Shown: piece after piece, positions 35,173-47,586 of the stretch | Position numbering within the stretch: position 1 is the first letter of the stretch | How the letters are laid out: each line of letters opens with the position of its first letter | Assembly: GCA_047967505.1 (NCBI GenBank) | Contig: CM106540.1 | Origin: Dipteris shenzhenensis | Lineage: Eukaryota > Polypodiophyta > Polypodiopsida > Gleicheniales | DNA: 64,000 bases | Reading direction: 5' to 3' (one strand) | Position numbers and translations under genes: made by a program | The notes under the pieces: model-generated | Told to the model about the DNA's origin: nothing | Seen by the model: only the letters and a program-made list of their open reading frames with translations | The model's database searches: none

Positions 35173-35479
35173 TCCCTTGCCTTTTGAGGAGGCATTGTGA
35201 TCCATATGAGAGTGTGAGAGATTGAGAGTTATTCTTTCATTCCATTCATTTCCATCGAGTGAAGGATTTTTGTTCATTGAGAAGCTTTCTGTCCATCCAT
35301 TTTATGAGAGATTCATGAGCAATTTCTCTTGAATGTTCTCCATGAGAGTCTGCTTTTGATGAGAAATCTTCATCCATTTCTTTGAGAGAAATTTCCATCC
35401 ATCATTTGATTTCATTGTGAGCGAAAGAAGTGAGAGTTTCTTACAATCCATCCTATTGAGATTGAGAGAGTTTTGCTTA

Positions 35480-35515
35480 CACAGAGAGAGAGAGAGAGAG
35501 AGAGAAACAGAGACT
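35480..35515. repeat. Short (GA)n tract in the copia leader
   Basis: CACAGAGAGAGAGAGAGAGA... runs about 28 bp, within the untranslated leader of the old copia element. Confidence 0.9.
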
Positions 35516-35639
35516 AATTCTTGTTCTCTAGTAGAGAGACTTGCTTCCTATGAGGCAAAGGATTCTTCAAGCCACTCCAAAGGCACTCCTATCAACTACA
35601 TGCAAGGAAGCCAAGCTCCAAAGGTCAACTACACAAGCA

Positions 35640-37630
35640 ACTGACAACACGTCTACAATAACTCGGCTATCTAGAATCGCACATCAAAGTCCTAATCTAT
35701 AGAGCACCAAACACAAAAGCAACACTACAGGTGGCCTAGAAGCAAATGAACAATGCCTCCATCTATAGCTAACAACAAACAACTACTCCTATTCATCAAC
35801 AGCAACGAACAGCCCCGACTCAATGCTACAACAAGATGCACTCCAAGTGCCTCTATCCAGTATCGACTTCATCCAGCTCGATAACACACCCACGCTCCAA
35901 AAGTCTAAATAAAAAACTAGTAGCAAATCGGATTAGTGCGGATGCCACCAACTAAGCACCATTGACTACCAGCAATCGGCTCCTACAACAATGCCACCCG
36001 AAAGCCAAACATGACATAATTCTTGCACCATAAATGGAAATTTCATCTCGACAAAATCCTCCTAGGTTTTGTCGCACCCTATCCTTGTGATCACAACACA
36101 AAGGTGTCGTCAAGAATCTACCATGTGGCAGATCAATCTACCACATCATCACCACTCAAGGTTTGCCATGTCATCTAACCCTTATCTGCTAGCTCAACGC
36201 CTTTATCATTCCATGATAGCATTAGCCAAAGATTGCCACATTAGCATCTTATCCATTCCACAGTGCCACATTACTATCCACGTAGACACTACCACCTTAA
36301 GCACCACATCAGCATGATGACCTGCCTCATCCTAGTCAGTAAGCTTACACATCAAGTGACACATCATCAATCCATGTCAGATGCCACATTACCCTACCAC
36401 ATCATCTGCCACATGGCACCTAGGCACAGTTACCTCTTGCCAGGCACACTTGGCACCCTGCATGTGCACACGTCTACCTCATCATCACATAGCATGTGAT
36501 TCCATCTACCACATCATCACAGTGCCATTTCACCTTTTTTTGCCCCTCCACCTAGATCAAGTCTTATCTCTTAATCCATGAAGAATTTGAGGGTGCTCCA
36601 AAATTTTGCATGCTCTATGCGCTTGTCACATCACACGCACATTTTGGCACTTCTATCACACACTTTTTATCCTCGCTATCAAATCCACTTCTTGCACATG
36701 TTTAAGCCTCTACATCAATGCATCTGACACGTCACCTAAAAAGAACCAAAGGAAAATAAATTAGTTGCTACTTTTCACTGCTCGATGATTAGTATAGCTC
36801 TAGATCAGAGTAGACTTGTTTATCCATAGAGGAGCAAACTCCAAAGTAGCCAATCAAACCCATGCCCCAAAATTCCTTACTAGACTTGGAGTCAGTCCCT
36901 ACATGCTCACATGCAGTTTCACATCATCACATGTCCTGAAACTTGACATCTACACATCAGTGAGTAAATTCTAGGTTTTTTAGAGGCATTGGCAGATTGT
37001 TATGTGGACTGATTTGATTTTGCACTCACATGCCACCATTGTAAAGCCTTATTGGGTACTTTTTTGGCATTGTGCACATTATTTGAGCCTTATAAAGCCT
37101 CTTGGCTATTCACAGCATCATTTGCCACATGAGCCTTGTAATAGATTAGATATATATTACAGTTCTTTTTCACCAGTAGTTCAGATTGATACGTACAGTG
37201 TTTTGCAATTGATTCAAGACAAATGGGCAGTATATCGATGGTTCTACACCTAGACCATCTGACGGTTCAACATCAACTCCCACCATTGTTGCAGCACAAG
37301 GAGAATGGTGTGCACCTACACCAATAGTGTTCACATCAGTAGTAGGTCTTGCCATTGCCCGAGCACAAGTAGAATGGTTCAAGAAATACAAATATGCATG
37401 TCATTTGATCAAACAAAATGTGCAAGATGTACAGCTCAACACAATGAAGACATTCAAAGAAGTATAGGATGTGTTCATGGCTCTTTATGAGTCTAAGAAC
37501 ACATCCAGGATTCTCACACAGAGAAACCAAATCAACCAAAGTTTTTGCAATAGCAATGAAATTGGTCATGCTTATGTACTCAGGATCAAGGATACATTAA
37601 TCAATTTTTAACATTAGGAGAAGTCGAAGA
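35640..37630 (+). other. Copia interior without recognisable gag; CCACATCA-rich tract
   Basis: The gag position of the old copia has no recognisable gag motif. Between about 36120 and 36540 the phrase (C)TACCACATCATC, or GCCACATT/GCCACATGGC variants, recurs many times, giving an A/C/T-rich degenerate repeat. This may be an insertion replacing gag or a decayed Pro/His-rich region. Confidence 0.5.
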
Positions 37631-38697
37631 ATGTTATCTACACTACAGATAAATCCAGTTCAAGGGAAAGGCATTGTCCCTATGAACAATATCACTGGTA
37701 TGATAGGATTAGTGAAAGATGTACTCTACATTCCAAATCTCAGCAAGAACCTCTTGTAAGTTGGGTAATGACAGAGCACAATTATAGAGTCATCTTCGAT
37801 GGAGATGAATGCACGATCAGGGATAAATCCAAAAGATATCAGCTATTAGAAAAAGCAGTCAAGGAAGGATGCGTGTTCATAATGCTAGCTTTAGTACCAG
37901 ATTTGCATGCCATGTCATCTCAATAGCAACCGATGCCACTTTCCGTAGTATGGCACAAGAGATATGGACACGTCAATTTCAAAAGCTTGATGCAGCTAAG
38001 AAATCAAAATATGGCAATTCGAATTCTGAAACTTCAGTTTCTTGTTGGAAAAGTTTGTGAAGCATGTTGCTTCGGTAAACAAAATAGAACCAATTTTGGC
38101 AGAATCACCTTTCCAGCAAGAGGCATTCTTGATTTGATTTATACAGATGTATGGGGTTATGTACAGATCCATAGCATCAATGGTTCCCTTTACTACTTGG
38201 CTTTCATTAACAACTACAGCAAATATGTTGGGTGTACTTTTTGAAAGAGAAATCTAAAGTCTTTTCCAAATTTTAAGAATTCAAAGCCATGGTAGAAAAC
38301 CAGACAAGTGGAAAGATCAAAGTATGAGATCAGATAGAGGAGGTGAATACATGCCTTCAACATTCATGAACTTTTGCAGAAGTAATGGCATTTGAAGACA
38401 ATTCACATGTGCAGTTACTCCTCGGCTTAATGTAATAGATGAAAGGAATAATGGTCCTTTAGTAGACAATGCAAAGCAATGCTCATTGCAAAGCATCTTC
38501 CAAATCAATATTGGGCAAAATCAATTGCCACTACAAACTACTTGCTTAATCGGCTTTCAAACGAACTGATTCAGGGTATGGTACCTTTTTTTTTTTCTTC
38601 CAAAGATCAAGGTATGGCACCTTATGAAGCATTCACTGGATATAAGCCATGCATCGTGCATCCCCGCATATTTGGTTGCAGAGAATATGCCCACATA

Positions 38698-38770
38698 CAT
38701 GACAATCATCAAAAAGTTGAATGTTAAGTCATACATGATAATCATTGCAGAAAGTTGGATGTTAAGTCAC
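38698..38770. repeat. 36-bp tandem duplication in copia pol
   Basis: CATGACAATCATC...AGTTGAATGTTAAGTCA starts at 38698 and recurs from 38734 as CATGATAATCATT...AGTTGGATGTTAAGTCA. Confidence 0.85.
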
Positions 38771-39980
38771 GTAAATGCATCATGGTTGGCTACAATGAAG
38801 AAAGCAAAGCATACAAGTTATATGATCCCATCAACCAAAAGGTCATAATCTCTAGAGATGTAATCTTTGATGAAGAATTAGAATGGAAAACATCAAATAC
38901 ACAAGAGACACACCAATTACTCAATCACCTATAAAAGAGTTTGACGAAGAAGAGCAAGAATTGCCAGAGAATCCTCAAGAATAAGAACAACTCAAACGGT
39001 CTACTAGATAGGGAAAGCAAACCACTAGCCAGATTGACATATGCTCAAAAAGGCAAAGAAATTTAGATTGAAACCACCAATTATGCTGTTATGACTACCA
39101 TCATGGCCACAAAAGAGCCAATATACTTTGAAGATGTAGTTGACAAGCTAGAACGGCAAACCGCTATGAATGAAAAACTGGAAGCTTTGTAAAAAAACAA
39201 CACTTGGGATTTATGTGACCTTCCACTATGAAACAAGGCCATAGTAAACAAATGGGTTTACAAAGTGAAGTACAATCCAAATGGAAGCATTGAAAGATAT
39301 AAAGCCATACTTTTTGCAGAAGGATTTGCACAACAATATGGTCAAGATTATGATGAGACTTATGCTCCAGTAGCAAAGATGGACTCCAGAAGATTTTTGA
39401 TATCACTAGCAACACTCAGCAGATGGAACATCTACCAGCTAGATGTCAAAAATGCTTTTCTCAATGGTTACATAGACGAGGAATTCTACATGCAACAACC
39501 AACAGGGTATGTTGAATCGGGGAAAGAGCATCAGGTTGCCATCTCAAGAAAAGTCTCTATAGCTTAAAGAATAGAAGTTGCTATAGTAGAATCCTCAAGT
39601 ATTTTGCTAATCTGAGATACATGAAGTCCAATGCAGATCATACTCTTACTAGAAAGTTCAAGGGGAAGACATTACTATTGCACTTTTCATGTAGATAATC
39701 TAATTGTGATATGAAGTAATGATAGCTTCACCAGCAAGTTGAAACAAGACTTATCTATAGAGTTTGACATGAAAGATCTTAGACTAATCCATTATTGTCT
39801 TGGTATTGAGTTTTAGAGAGAGTCAGACCACACCTTTATGTGAGTCAACCAAAATATTTGGATAGTCTCTTGAAGAAGTTTCATATGGCAGATTGCAAGA
39901 TTGCATCCACTCCCATGGATTTTAGTTTGAAACCTACAAAAGATCCATAAAGCCTATAGTCAATGACAAGTACTATCGAT

Positions 39981-40074
39981 AGCTCATCGGATCTCTTATA
40001 TATTTGACTATCACAAGGCCAGATAAAAGCTCATCAAATCTCTTATATATCTAACTATCACAAGGCCGAGTATT
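39981..40074. repeat. 47-bp tandem duplication in copia RT/RNase H
   Basis: AGCTCATCGGATCTCTTATA...CTATCACAAGGCC at 39981 recurs at 40028 with a few substitutions. Confidence 0.9.
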
Positions 40075-40200
40075 TGTTATGCAGTAAGTTCACTTGCATA
40101 GCTTATGGCAAATCCAAAATAGTCTCAAAAGAGACTTGAGATACATCAGAGGTGCAAGACAATTTTTAATAGAATATAGAGGAAGTCATCCAAAGTTGCA

Positions 40201-41172
40201 TGGATAGTGTGACTGTGACTATGCAGGAGATCATGAGACCAAGAGATCCACACAGAGATATGCTTCTTGGTCAAGGTGCTATATCATGGTTGTCAAATAA
40301 ATAGCCAACTGTTTCTTTGTCTTCAACTAAAGCAAAATATAGGGCACTGACAACATGTGCATGTGAGGCTATATGGCTATCATTAATAAATTACTTTGAC
40401 TCATCAAATCCAAGAACAATATACTATGAATCAACCTGCTCAAGCATTAGCGAAGAATCTATTACATCACTCCAAGACAAAGCACATTGATGTCAGAGAG
40501 TACTTCAGCAAAGAAAGAGTGTTACTTGGTGACATCACATTGCAATATTGTGACAACAAGGAAAATGTTGCATACATCTTTACCAAACCACTTGAGAAAG
40601 AGCTTTTTGAGAAGCACTGACAAGCTCTTGGTTTGACTCAAAGTAAGGACATTCCCATTAAAGGGGTGTGATGGAATGTAAGCTCTTGGATAGTGTGACT
40701 GTGACTATGCAGGAGATCATGAGACCAAGAGATCCACACAGGGATATGCTTCTTGGTCAAGGTGCTATATCATGGTTGTCAAATAAATAGCCAACTGTTT
40801 CTTTGTCTTCAACTAAAGCAAAATATAGGGCACTGACAACAGGTGCACGTGAGGCTATATGGCTATCATTAATAAATTACTTTGACTCATCAAATCCAAG
40901 AACAATATACTATGAATCAACCCACTCAAGCATTAGCGAAGAATCTATTACATCACTCCAAGACAAAGCACATTGATGTCAGAGAGTACTTCAGCAAAGA
41001 AAGAGTGTTACTTGGTGACATCACATTGCAATATTGTGACAACAAGGAAAATGTTGCAAACATCTTTACCAAACCACTTGAGAAAGAGCTTTTTGAGAAG
41101 CACTGACAAGCTCTTGGTTTGACTCAAAGTAAGGACATTCCCATTAAAGGGGTGTGATGGAATGTAATGCTC
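40201..41172 (+). repeat. 486-bp tandem duplication covering copia RNase H
   Basis: Units start at 40201 and 40687 (TGGATAGTGTGACTGTGACT) and end in ATGGAATGTAA. I count about six differences over 486 bp. Both units carry the 74-codon RNase H end frame (40396-40620 and 40882-41106). They are far more alike than the element's LTRs. Confidence 0.96.
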
Positions 41173-41245
41173 AGTCCTTCTTTGACTCCCCGTAACCATC
41201 ATCTTGAGGAAAGACCTACTTCATGATGTTGAACTTGAGGGAAGG

Positions 41246-41471
41246 TGTTGAAGAACCATCTCAACATCATGTGATGATATGTGCATAGCACTAATCCAAA
41301 AGAATGCTAAAAAAGAAAGGGTTGCAAACCCTAACCCTAACCCTAAATGAGTTTGTATATATTCATTATTTTCAACTAAATCTAGTGTATAGTTAGTCAT
41401 TTGTGTGCTCTCTATTTGTGCCCTCTCTCCTCATCTCCACTCTCCTCCTCTCCTTTCTCCATATTTGTTCA
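41246..41471 (+). repeat. 3' LTR of the old copia element
   Basis: 226 bp, TGTTGAAG...TTTGTTCA, after the purine-rich TTGAGGGAAGG. It holds three telomere-type repeats, AACCCTAACCCTAACCCTAA (41327-41347). Confidence 0.93.
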
Positions 41472-41660
41472 AAGCTTGTATTCCAATGTGTACAACCAAC
41501 AAGTGAAGACCAAATTCAACCATTTGGCCTCTTGTACATACATTTTGAAGGAAGGGCCAACTTTATTCTCTTTATACCACTCTCTTTCCTCATTCTTTTA
41601 CAATCATCTTGGGCCAGGCACAATCCTAGCTCTACAAACTGCAGCCAATCTCATCATATC
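41472..41660 (-). repeat. Inverted fragment of the 26.8-kb LTR
   Basis: Read on the minus strand, this segment parallels 26890-27080 of the LTR-like sequence at 26827. Shared elements are the GGCCCAAGATGATTGTAAAA, AGAGAGTGGTATAAA and GGCCAAATGG/GGCCATGTGG segments. Confidence 0.75.
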
Positions 41661-42577
41661 CAGATCATATCCTTCCATGCCATGTATGGGAGGTTGGAAA
41701 CCCACTCCCTACTAATCATGAATTGCCTCCCTCCCTATCAAATTTTCAATCAAAACATAAAAGCTCTTCACCTTATGCGATAAAAATGATTGATTAGGTG
41801 AATTTTCGGGTCTTTGTGATAGGCTAATTGAGAATTTAAGCCACAGAACTAGCCTCCTAGTAGGGAATCACTAAGTAATTACCTTGGATAGCACGTGTGT
41901 TTAGAGGGCCATAAGTATTTCACCACAATCCTTTGCACACTTTATGGTTTTCCTATAATCCAAATTAAAAATTCCTTATCTAAGTATACTTCTGTAAAAA
42001 ATGTGTAAAATGTCTAATTAAAAAACACCTTCTAATGCATGCATGTGCTATCTTACATGTTGCTTGTGAACAACCTAGGAGGCCCAAGGGTTGTGCAAAG
42101 TAGGGTTCATAATAACTCATAGAACTTTCGTACTAAATTGCATGACATATTGTAGATTTCCTTGATAAAAGGGGCATGCTTTTATGAATTTAGTCATACT
42201 TCTTTGACTTAAAAATTTTGCATTGTAGGTTATTGATTTTCAAATATAAATACATGACATATTTATCATTAATTTTGTTTTTAAGAATGAGGAATGACTA
42301 TGTAAATTGTGGTTCCTCTCAAAGATTTTAATATTAAGCTTCGGATTATTGTGAAGTCATGAAGTGTTTCATTGTGGTCAATATCTTTTTTAGATCACGA
42401 AACAGAAAAACATAACATAAAGTACCAATGTATTAGCATGCTCATCCTACTTTTCCCTTGTCCTTGCGAGCAGGTTCTTGTGGTTCTACCCTTTTCAAGA
42501 TAGGTTCTTGTTGTTCTATGCTCCAATCCTTGCCTTGAGTTTTAAAAATATATAGGACTAAATTTGATGGTTGCCTC
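41661..42577. other. Region without a recognisable gene
   Basis: AT-rich sequence; I see no coding, repeat or structural signal that can be defended. Confidence 0.4.
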
Positions 42578-44328
42578 TCATTTATTGATGATGATGATTT
42601 TAGAGGCTTTGGCCTCCATTCTTTCTTCTACTCTTTTCTTAGCACATTGGCATTGTTGCTTGAAGATGATGGAGTTGATCTTGTTACACATAGTACCTAG
42701 GTACCCAAATACAAGTGTTTCCAAGGTAATTTCCTTGGGCCTGTAGTAGTCTTCCCAGAACCGAATGGTATTATACCTTTCTTGTTGGATGGTGTCGTTT
42801 TCTTCTTCGATGTCAGTTTTTTGTTTACATGACGGCATGGCTTTTGCTGTAAAGGTTTTGTTGAAATCCAAATATATGATTCGCCTTTAAATTACCCTTG
42901 GGACTGTAGTAGATTCTTCAGACCCACAGTTGCTTTGTTCTTCTTCTTCTTTGTCCTCTTTACTGGTGAGGCTCTTGTAGAGGTTGAGAGCTAGAAATAG
43001 ATGTTGATGTCAATTCTTGAATGTTGGTCCGTTTGGTAGCATCTTTGATGGCTTGATTCATCACCAAGCAACCCTTTGTAAGTGTATTGGACCCAACTTT
43101 TAGCAAGAATTCCGGATTCCTTTAAGGTACCTACAGGAGTTACAAAAAACTTGCAAGGCACAACATGATTTTCCATGGAAACATTCAGCATTAAATAACC
43201 AACAACCTTAATCGAGATACCTCGTACAGATTGAATTTCAAAATCACAGACTTCAAGGAGTACCTGGCCAAGATGTTTTAAGGTTTCCTAAAAGCTGAGG
43301 TGGTTGTTTGCTCGAGCATCTACCACGTCCTGTATTCAGCATGTTGCACCTGCTGATGTTAGTTCTACCCAAATTTGAGATGGAGTTATACCTATCTGCT
43401 TAGTATTAATCAATTTATTAATGGCAGGTTTCAATTTCATTAGGTAGTACCACTCTTGTGGTGTAAGAAGGTGTAATGGCGTTAGGTTAATCATTGTCAA
43501 GGTGCATCATTTGAGTTCCTTTAGTAGTTGATGGATCTATCATGGCCAATGTATGCATCCAATTTAGTGAGTCTCCTAACTTAGGTAAAGGAGCACACCA
43601 AGTGTCTCTAAGACTCTTATTATTGTCCATGGGTGGGATGGTTTCCTGTACATACCCATACCACACATTATCGCACCTTGGAAATAGATGAGGATTATTA
43701 GGGATTGCCCTTGTTTCTCCTCCTTTCAATTGTTGGCTTAGTTGATTTAATAGGTTAGTAGATAACTCCTTTAGGTTCATCTTTGGTAGAAGTGGTTGCC
43801 TCTTTGGCTTCATCCAAACTTGTGGCCTTTGATGTGATGCCTTTAATGAGGTGGATGAATCCTTTTCTCCTTGATCTTTTCCCTTCATTTCTCACCTAAA
43901 CCTATTGCAGTATTGTTGCATAACTCAAACAATTTCAATAGATGAGCATGAAGCTTAGAGTCCCATAGACCTATGAGGAAGCATGGTAATAGTTGTGCAT
44001 CACTCATTCTCTCATGAAGTTTAGATCGTGAGTTCAAGTGCTTGATCCTCGTGATGCAGTCTCTAAGAGACTCTATTTCCTTTTTTTTAAATTCATGCAA
44101 TTGGTTGATCGAACTCAGTTCCATCTCGGTCCACTTGGGGCAAACCCCACTATGAATGCCTTCCTCAAGGTGTCCTAATTGATCTTCTCCTCGGGGTTAA
44201 AGGATCTTAACCATTGACCTGCCTTGTTTTGTCAAGACTCAAGCCAAAAGAATTGATCTTGTCTACATTACCGATGTCACCATATGTCTCGCAGATTTGT
44301 CCAAAACGCTCTACATGGGAGACTAGGT
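42578..44328 (-). pseudogene. Ty3/gypsy gag and downstream remnant (distal part)
   Basis: The minus strand encodes NLVSHVERFGQICETYGD (about 44285-44330), then LHEFKKKEIESLRDCITRIK and MSDAQLLPCFLIGLWDSKLH (43960-44110), the pattern of a Ty3/gypsy gag. Basic linker-like frames follow to 43487. Frames at 42991-43191 and 42578-42871 may be protease-region remains but are not recognisable. The proximal part of the same gag continues beyond the solo LTR at 45310-46334. Confidence 0.72.
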
Positions 44329-45309
44329 TGGTTGGAAAGGTCACCTCCCCATCTGTAAGCCCCCATATGAGGAGAGCATGGGGGAGGTAGACCAGGGGAT
44401 ATTGGGGTTGCCACAAGGGCAGCACACAGTCTGCCATGTGGGCAGCTATCAAAGCAGGAATCCATGGGCCTACAAAAGAGGCACACAAGTGGCGACATAG
44501 GTAGGCTGGAAGCGCCTGCGTGGCAGGCTGTCTGGCAAAAGAGATGGCACAAAAGGGCAAGGCAGACCGGTAGATTGGGTCAGCCACATGGAGGCCAAGT
44601 GGAGCAGCAAATGGGGCTGCTAGTGGGCAGTGGCATGCCTTATATACGGCTGGGCCCTTTGCCTTAATTGGAGGGCCAAAGGGCCTCAGTTTTAGAGTCC
44701 TTAAAGGGCTAGACCAGTAGTAGACTGGTTGGCCAATATGAAGCTGACTAGTTAGTTTTTTTATGATAGGCCCTTGGGCCTATAAAAGGTGGGCCTCCAG
44801 CCCTTATAAATCATCAGTTGGAGCAGCAGAGCCTTAGCAGACTGGAGCAGCAGATCAGCACCTATAGGGCCTACATCCAGGAGGTGTATAGGAGGCTAAA
44901 GAACTGTAGACAAGCTAAGTTAGGGCTACACACCTAGGCTGACATCCAGGGTAGCAAGGTGTAGAGATCAAGTCACGGTGACCAAGTCTACAGAAGCTTG
45001 ACAAGGAGCACGCGGGCTCGAGTCTAGAGATGGCCAGAAAATAGGAGTACCTTGTGGTAAGATCAGAGGACCACACCATTGGTGGGACTCTGGATCTATC
45101 TCTTTTGTATTGTGTCCATAGCTTTGGATGGAAATATATTATTTTGGTGATTTCTCTATCTGGTTGGTTCATTGTCTATTGATGAGTCTGCACATCTATT
45201 CTATGCACATTAAGTAAAGAAGTTTGTGATACCACACCCCACATCACACTGCGTGGGCATTACTATCAGTCTTCCATTGTGCGTACCCTCTATTGGGTCT
45301 TTTCTAACA
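44329..45309 (+). mobile_element. Solo copia LTR inserted in gypsy gag
   Basis: It matches the LTR at 60462-61680 in layout: a GGTTGGAAAGGTCACCTCCC start, CCATCTGTAAGCCCCC, GGCCTATAAAAGG (TATA at 44781-44788), GATCAGAGGACCACACCATT, and an end at TTTTCTAACA (45309). No PBS or internal sequence follows. It is about 980 bp against 1219, so deletions have occurred. A matching target-site duplication was not visible. Confidence 0.88.
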
Positions 45310-46334
45310 GGGTCTCCTTCTCCTAGTAACTTGGTAATCAACTTGGAGATTGTGATGGGTTTACTTTTCGAAGAGTTTTGGTCTTTGCTCGTAAATGTTG
45401 GAGTTGTGGCCCTATTCTTAGTGCTTGCACAACTCCCTTGCGCTAGGATCCTTGTTGCCTCATTGATAAGTACCATTTGTGGGGTTGGTGGATCTTGGGG
45501 GATTGGTGACGGTGCTTTGAACATTGGTGGTCCCGATGGAGGGTTCTATGTATTTGGGGGGTGTTTGGTGGCTACAAAAATATAGGATTTTAGGACCCTG
45601 ACCCACTAGGCATTTGCATTGTGACTTGGGGTCAATTGCACCTCAAAGGTTGGGCTAGAGGTCCTCTGAGAAGTGGCATGTTCACCCTAGGCATAGGCCT
45701 ATAATGGGCAATCGACATGTATGGCATACCTCCCATGTTTTGTGGCCAAGTAGGAAACAATGGAACTTATTTGTGGACCTTTTGGATTACTCCCTTATCC
45801 ACTTTGTTCTCGCATTTGAAACCCTAGGGGGGGTCTGGGCCCAAATTCACCCCTGTATGACTAGTTTTCATCAAAGAAGGGATATGGTAGTGGTTGATTG
45901 CCAGTAGATACAGTGGGACCTGGTTCCGTAGATATGGTGGTTGGGTTGACACCTAAGGCTCTACTAACACCCTACTCTGCCTAGCAAATGGCTTTAACAT
46001 ATTTGTCAATTCATTAAGTCCAAGTCTACCCATCATATTGGAAAAGGTTTCCCTTAATCTAGTTGATGTAAACAGGGTAGGATCTCAGGGATCATTAGAG
46101 TTGGAGGTGAAGGGCTCCGCCGTCTAGGCTCATGGACTCTTCTAAGCTGGACAGGTCACCTTGTGGTGGTTTGTTCACGGCATAAGAACTGATTTTTGAG
46201 CTTGCTAACCCTAAAGCTATAGAGCTAGGTGTGTAGGTTGATAGGAGGGTATTTGAGGTACTATCCTTAGGCTCAGGGTTAGCTCCTAGGACTCTTCCTG
46301 ATCTCAAGTGCATGTGTGGTTGATTCCACTTCAA
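45310..46334 (-). pseudogene. Ty3/gypsy gag N-terminal part
   Basis: The minus strand has MHLRSGRVLGANPEPKDS at about 46260-46320 and TISKLITKLLGEGDP near 45310-45360. Its continuation is on the other side of the solo LTR. A homologous copy in the opposite orientation lies at 20840-21900. Confidence 0.68.
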
Positions 46335-47190
46335 CGCAAGGTCAAGGGGCAGCGCCCTTGTGGCTTCTACAACTGGCCAACCTTCACTTTTTAGGAGCTA
46401 ATTCAGCATGGTCAAATCTAACGCAACATGGTCAAGTCTAACCCAAGGTGCATTGGGTTAAGGTTAACCTACCATCCCATGTCATGATGTTTGTGTCCAA
46501 TATGGAATATGAAAGAGGGGATTTGGGGTCTAAGGGGGTTCGAGGATGCTCATGCGAGGGGGAATGTAGGTGCAATATAATAGTCATGCAAACATAGATG
46601 CTAATGTATATGCAAGTACAATTATGACTATAAATGCAAATAGACAACTATACATACATAGGCAAATGGAGAGAGCAAAGACCATAAAAAAGGCATAAGA
46701 TTCATTCCAAAAATTGAGGGTCAATATCCTTTCTCATTCACCAAGATCTCTAATTCCACACTTTTGGGGAGAGAGTAAGAGCATCCGAATCGTAATTCCT
46801 ACTCTAGGGTTTTCAATGAATGAATACACTAGTATAATATTTTACGTCTCTTCAGCTTCTAGTTATATACATGCATTTATGTTAAAATTGACATTATGTT
46901 TTTACAAGCTAAGTTTTATGCATATCCTCATTATAAGAAATTATTATCATGCCTTTCTTCCTTTATAATATTACAAAAGAATAGAGAGGAACTTTAGTGG
47001 TATTAGAGGGTAATTGTTGGTTTTGCTTAGGCCTTTCAAAGAATGGCCTTTTAGGCCTCTCTACTCCTAGCCTAGTGAGAGCCTAATATGTGAATCAATG
47101 TTAGAGTCAACTACAACCTAATCTTTATGGAACATCCTTGTTATAGAAACTATTGGCATGGCCTTTGTGTGTGTTCTTGCTATAGGCCTG

Positions 47191-47326
47191 AACTATTCAT
47201 CATAATTGGTAGTTATATTTCAATTGTGTGAGTATGCATATTTCAAGTAAAAAGACTTAACTATTCATCATAATTGGTAGTTCTATTTCAATTGTGTGAG
47301 TATGCATATTTCAAGTAAAAAGACTT
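47191..47326. repeat. 68-bp tandem duplication
   Basis: AACTATTCATCATAATTGGT starts at 47191 and 47259; the two 68-bp units differ at about one position. Confidence 0.96.
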
Positions 47327-47460
47327 AACGAGCTAGAACTAAAAGTATTAAAAAACAAGGTGAATGATATTCAATCATTCATAAGGCGTGCCCAAGATCA
47401 AAAAAGTAAACAAAAAGGGATCCACTGAAAATTGTGTGAAGGAAGAGGAGATAAAGGGGG

Positions 47461-47522
47461 GGGAGAGAGAGAGAGAAAAAAGGTGGAGATCGTGTGTAAG
47501 AAGACTTGAGGAGATAAAGAAG

Positions 47523-47563
<41 letters not shown>

Positions 47564-47586
47564 GAGAGAGGTGAGAGAGAGAGAAA
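47461..47586. repeat. (GA)n microsatellite cluster
   Basis: Several GA runs, the longest at about 47526-47561, roughly 850 bp upstream of the PGAP1 start codon. Confidence 0.95.

Larger units (their letters stand above)
37640..40620 (+). pseudogene. Copia pol of the old element (protease end to RNase H)
   Basis: The order on the plus strand begins with a protease/GAG-pre-integrase patch (GKGIVPMNNITGMIGLVKDV at about 37670-37730, then LYIPNLSKNLL). The integrase zinc-finger follows (WHKRYGHVNFKSLMQL, then CEACCFGKQNRTNF, about 37940-38090) with its core (DLIYTDVWGYVQ, about 38130). RT has NGSIERYKAILFAEGFAQQY and YQLDVKNAFLNGYIDEEFY (39280-39490). RNase H has SKTKHIDVREYF and NVAYIFTKPLEK (40470-40600). 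Stops, frameshifts and small duplications (36 bp near 38698, 47 bp near 39981) break it. It is not functional. Confidence 0.9.
34941..41471 (+). mobile_element. Old Ty1/copia element with both LTRs
   Basis: The 5' LTR is 34941-35160 and the 3' LTR is 41246-41471; both start TGTT and end TTGTTCA, and by eye they differ at about one position in ten. A PBS follows the 5' LTR, and TGAGGGAAGG precedes the 3' LTR. The interior carries protease-end, integrase, RT and RNase H in copia order from about 37640 to 40620, all broken. Gag is not recognisable in 35.6-37.6 kb. A perfect target-site duplication is no longer visible (GAACT versus AAGCT). A 486-bp tandem duplication at the 3' end is much younger than the insertion. 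Confidence 0.93.

Noticed and set aside
43487-43888. 133-codon minus-strand frame as a host gene
   Set aside because: It follows gypsy gag directly in the same orientation with a basic linker-like composition, so it is best explained as part of the element.
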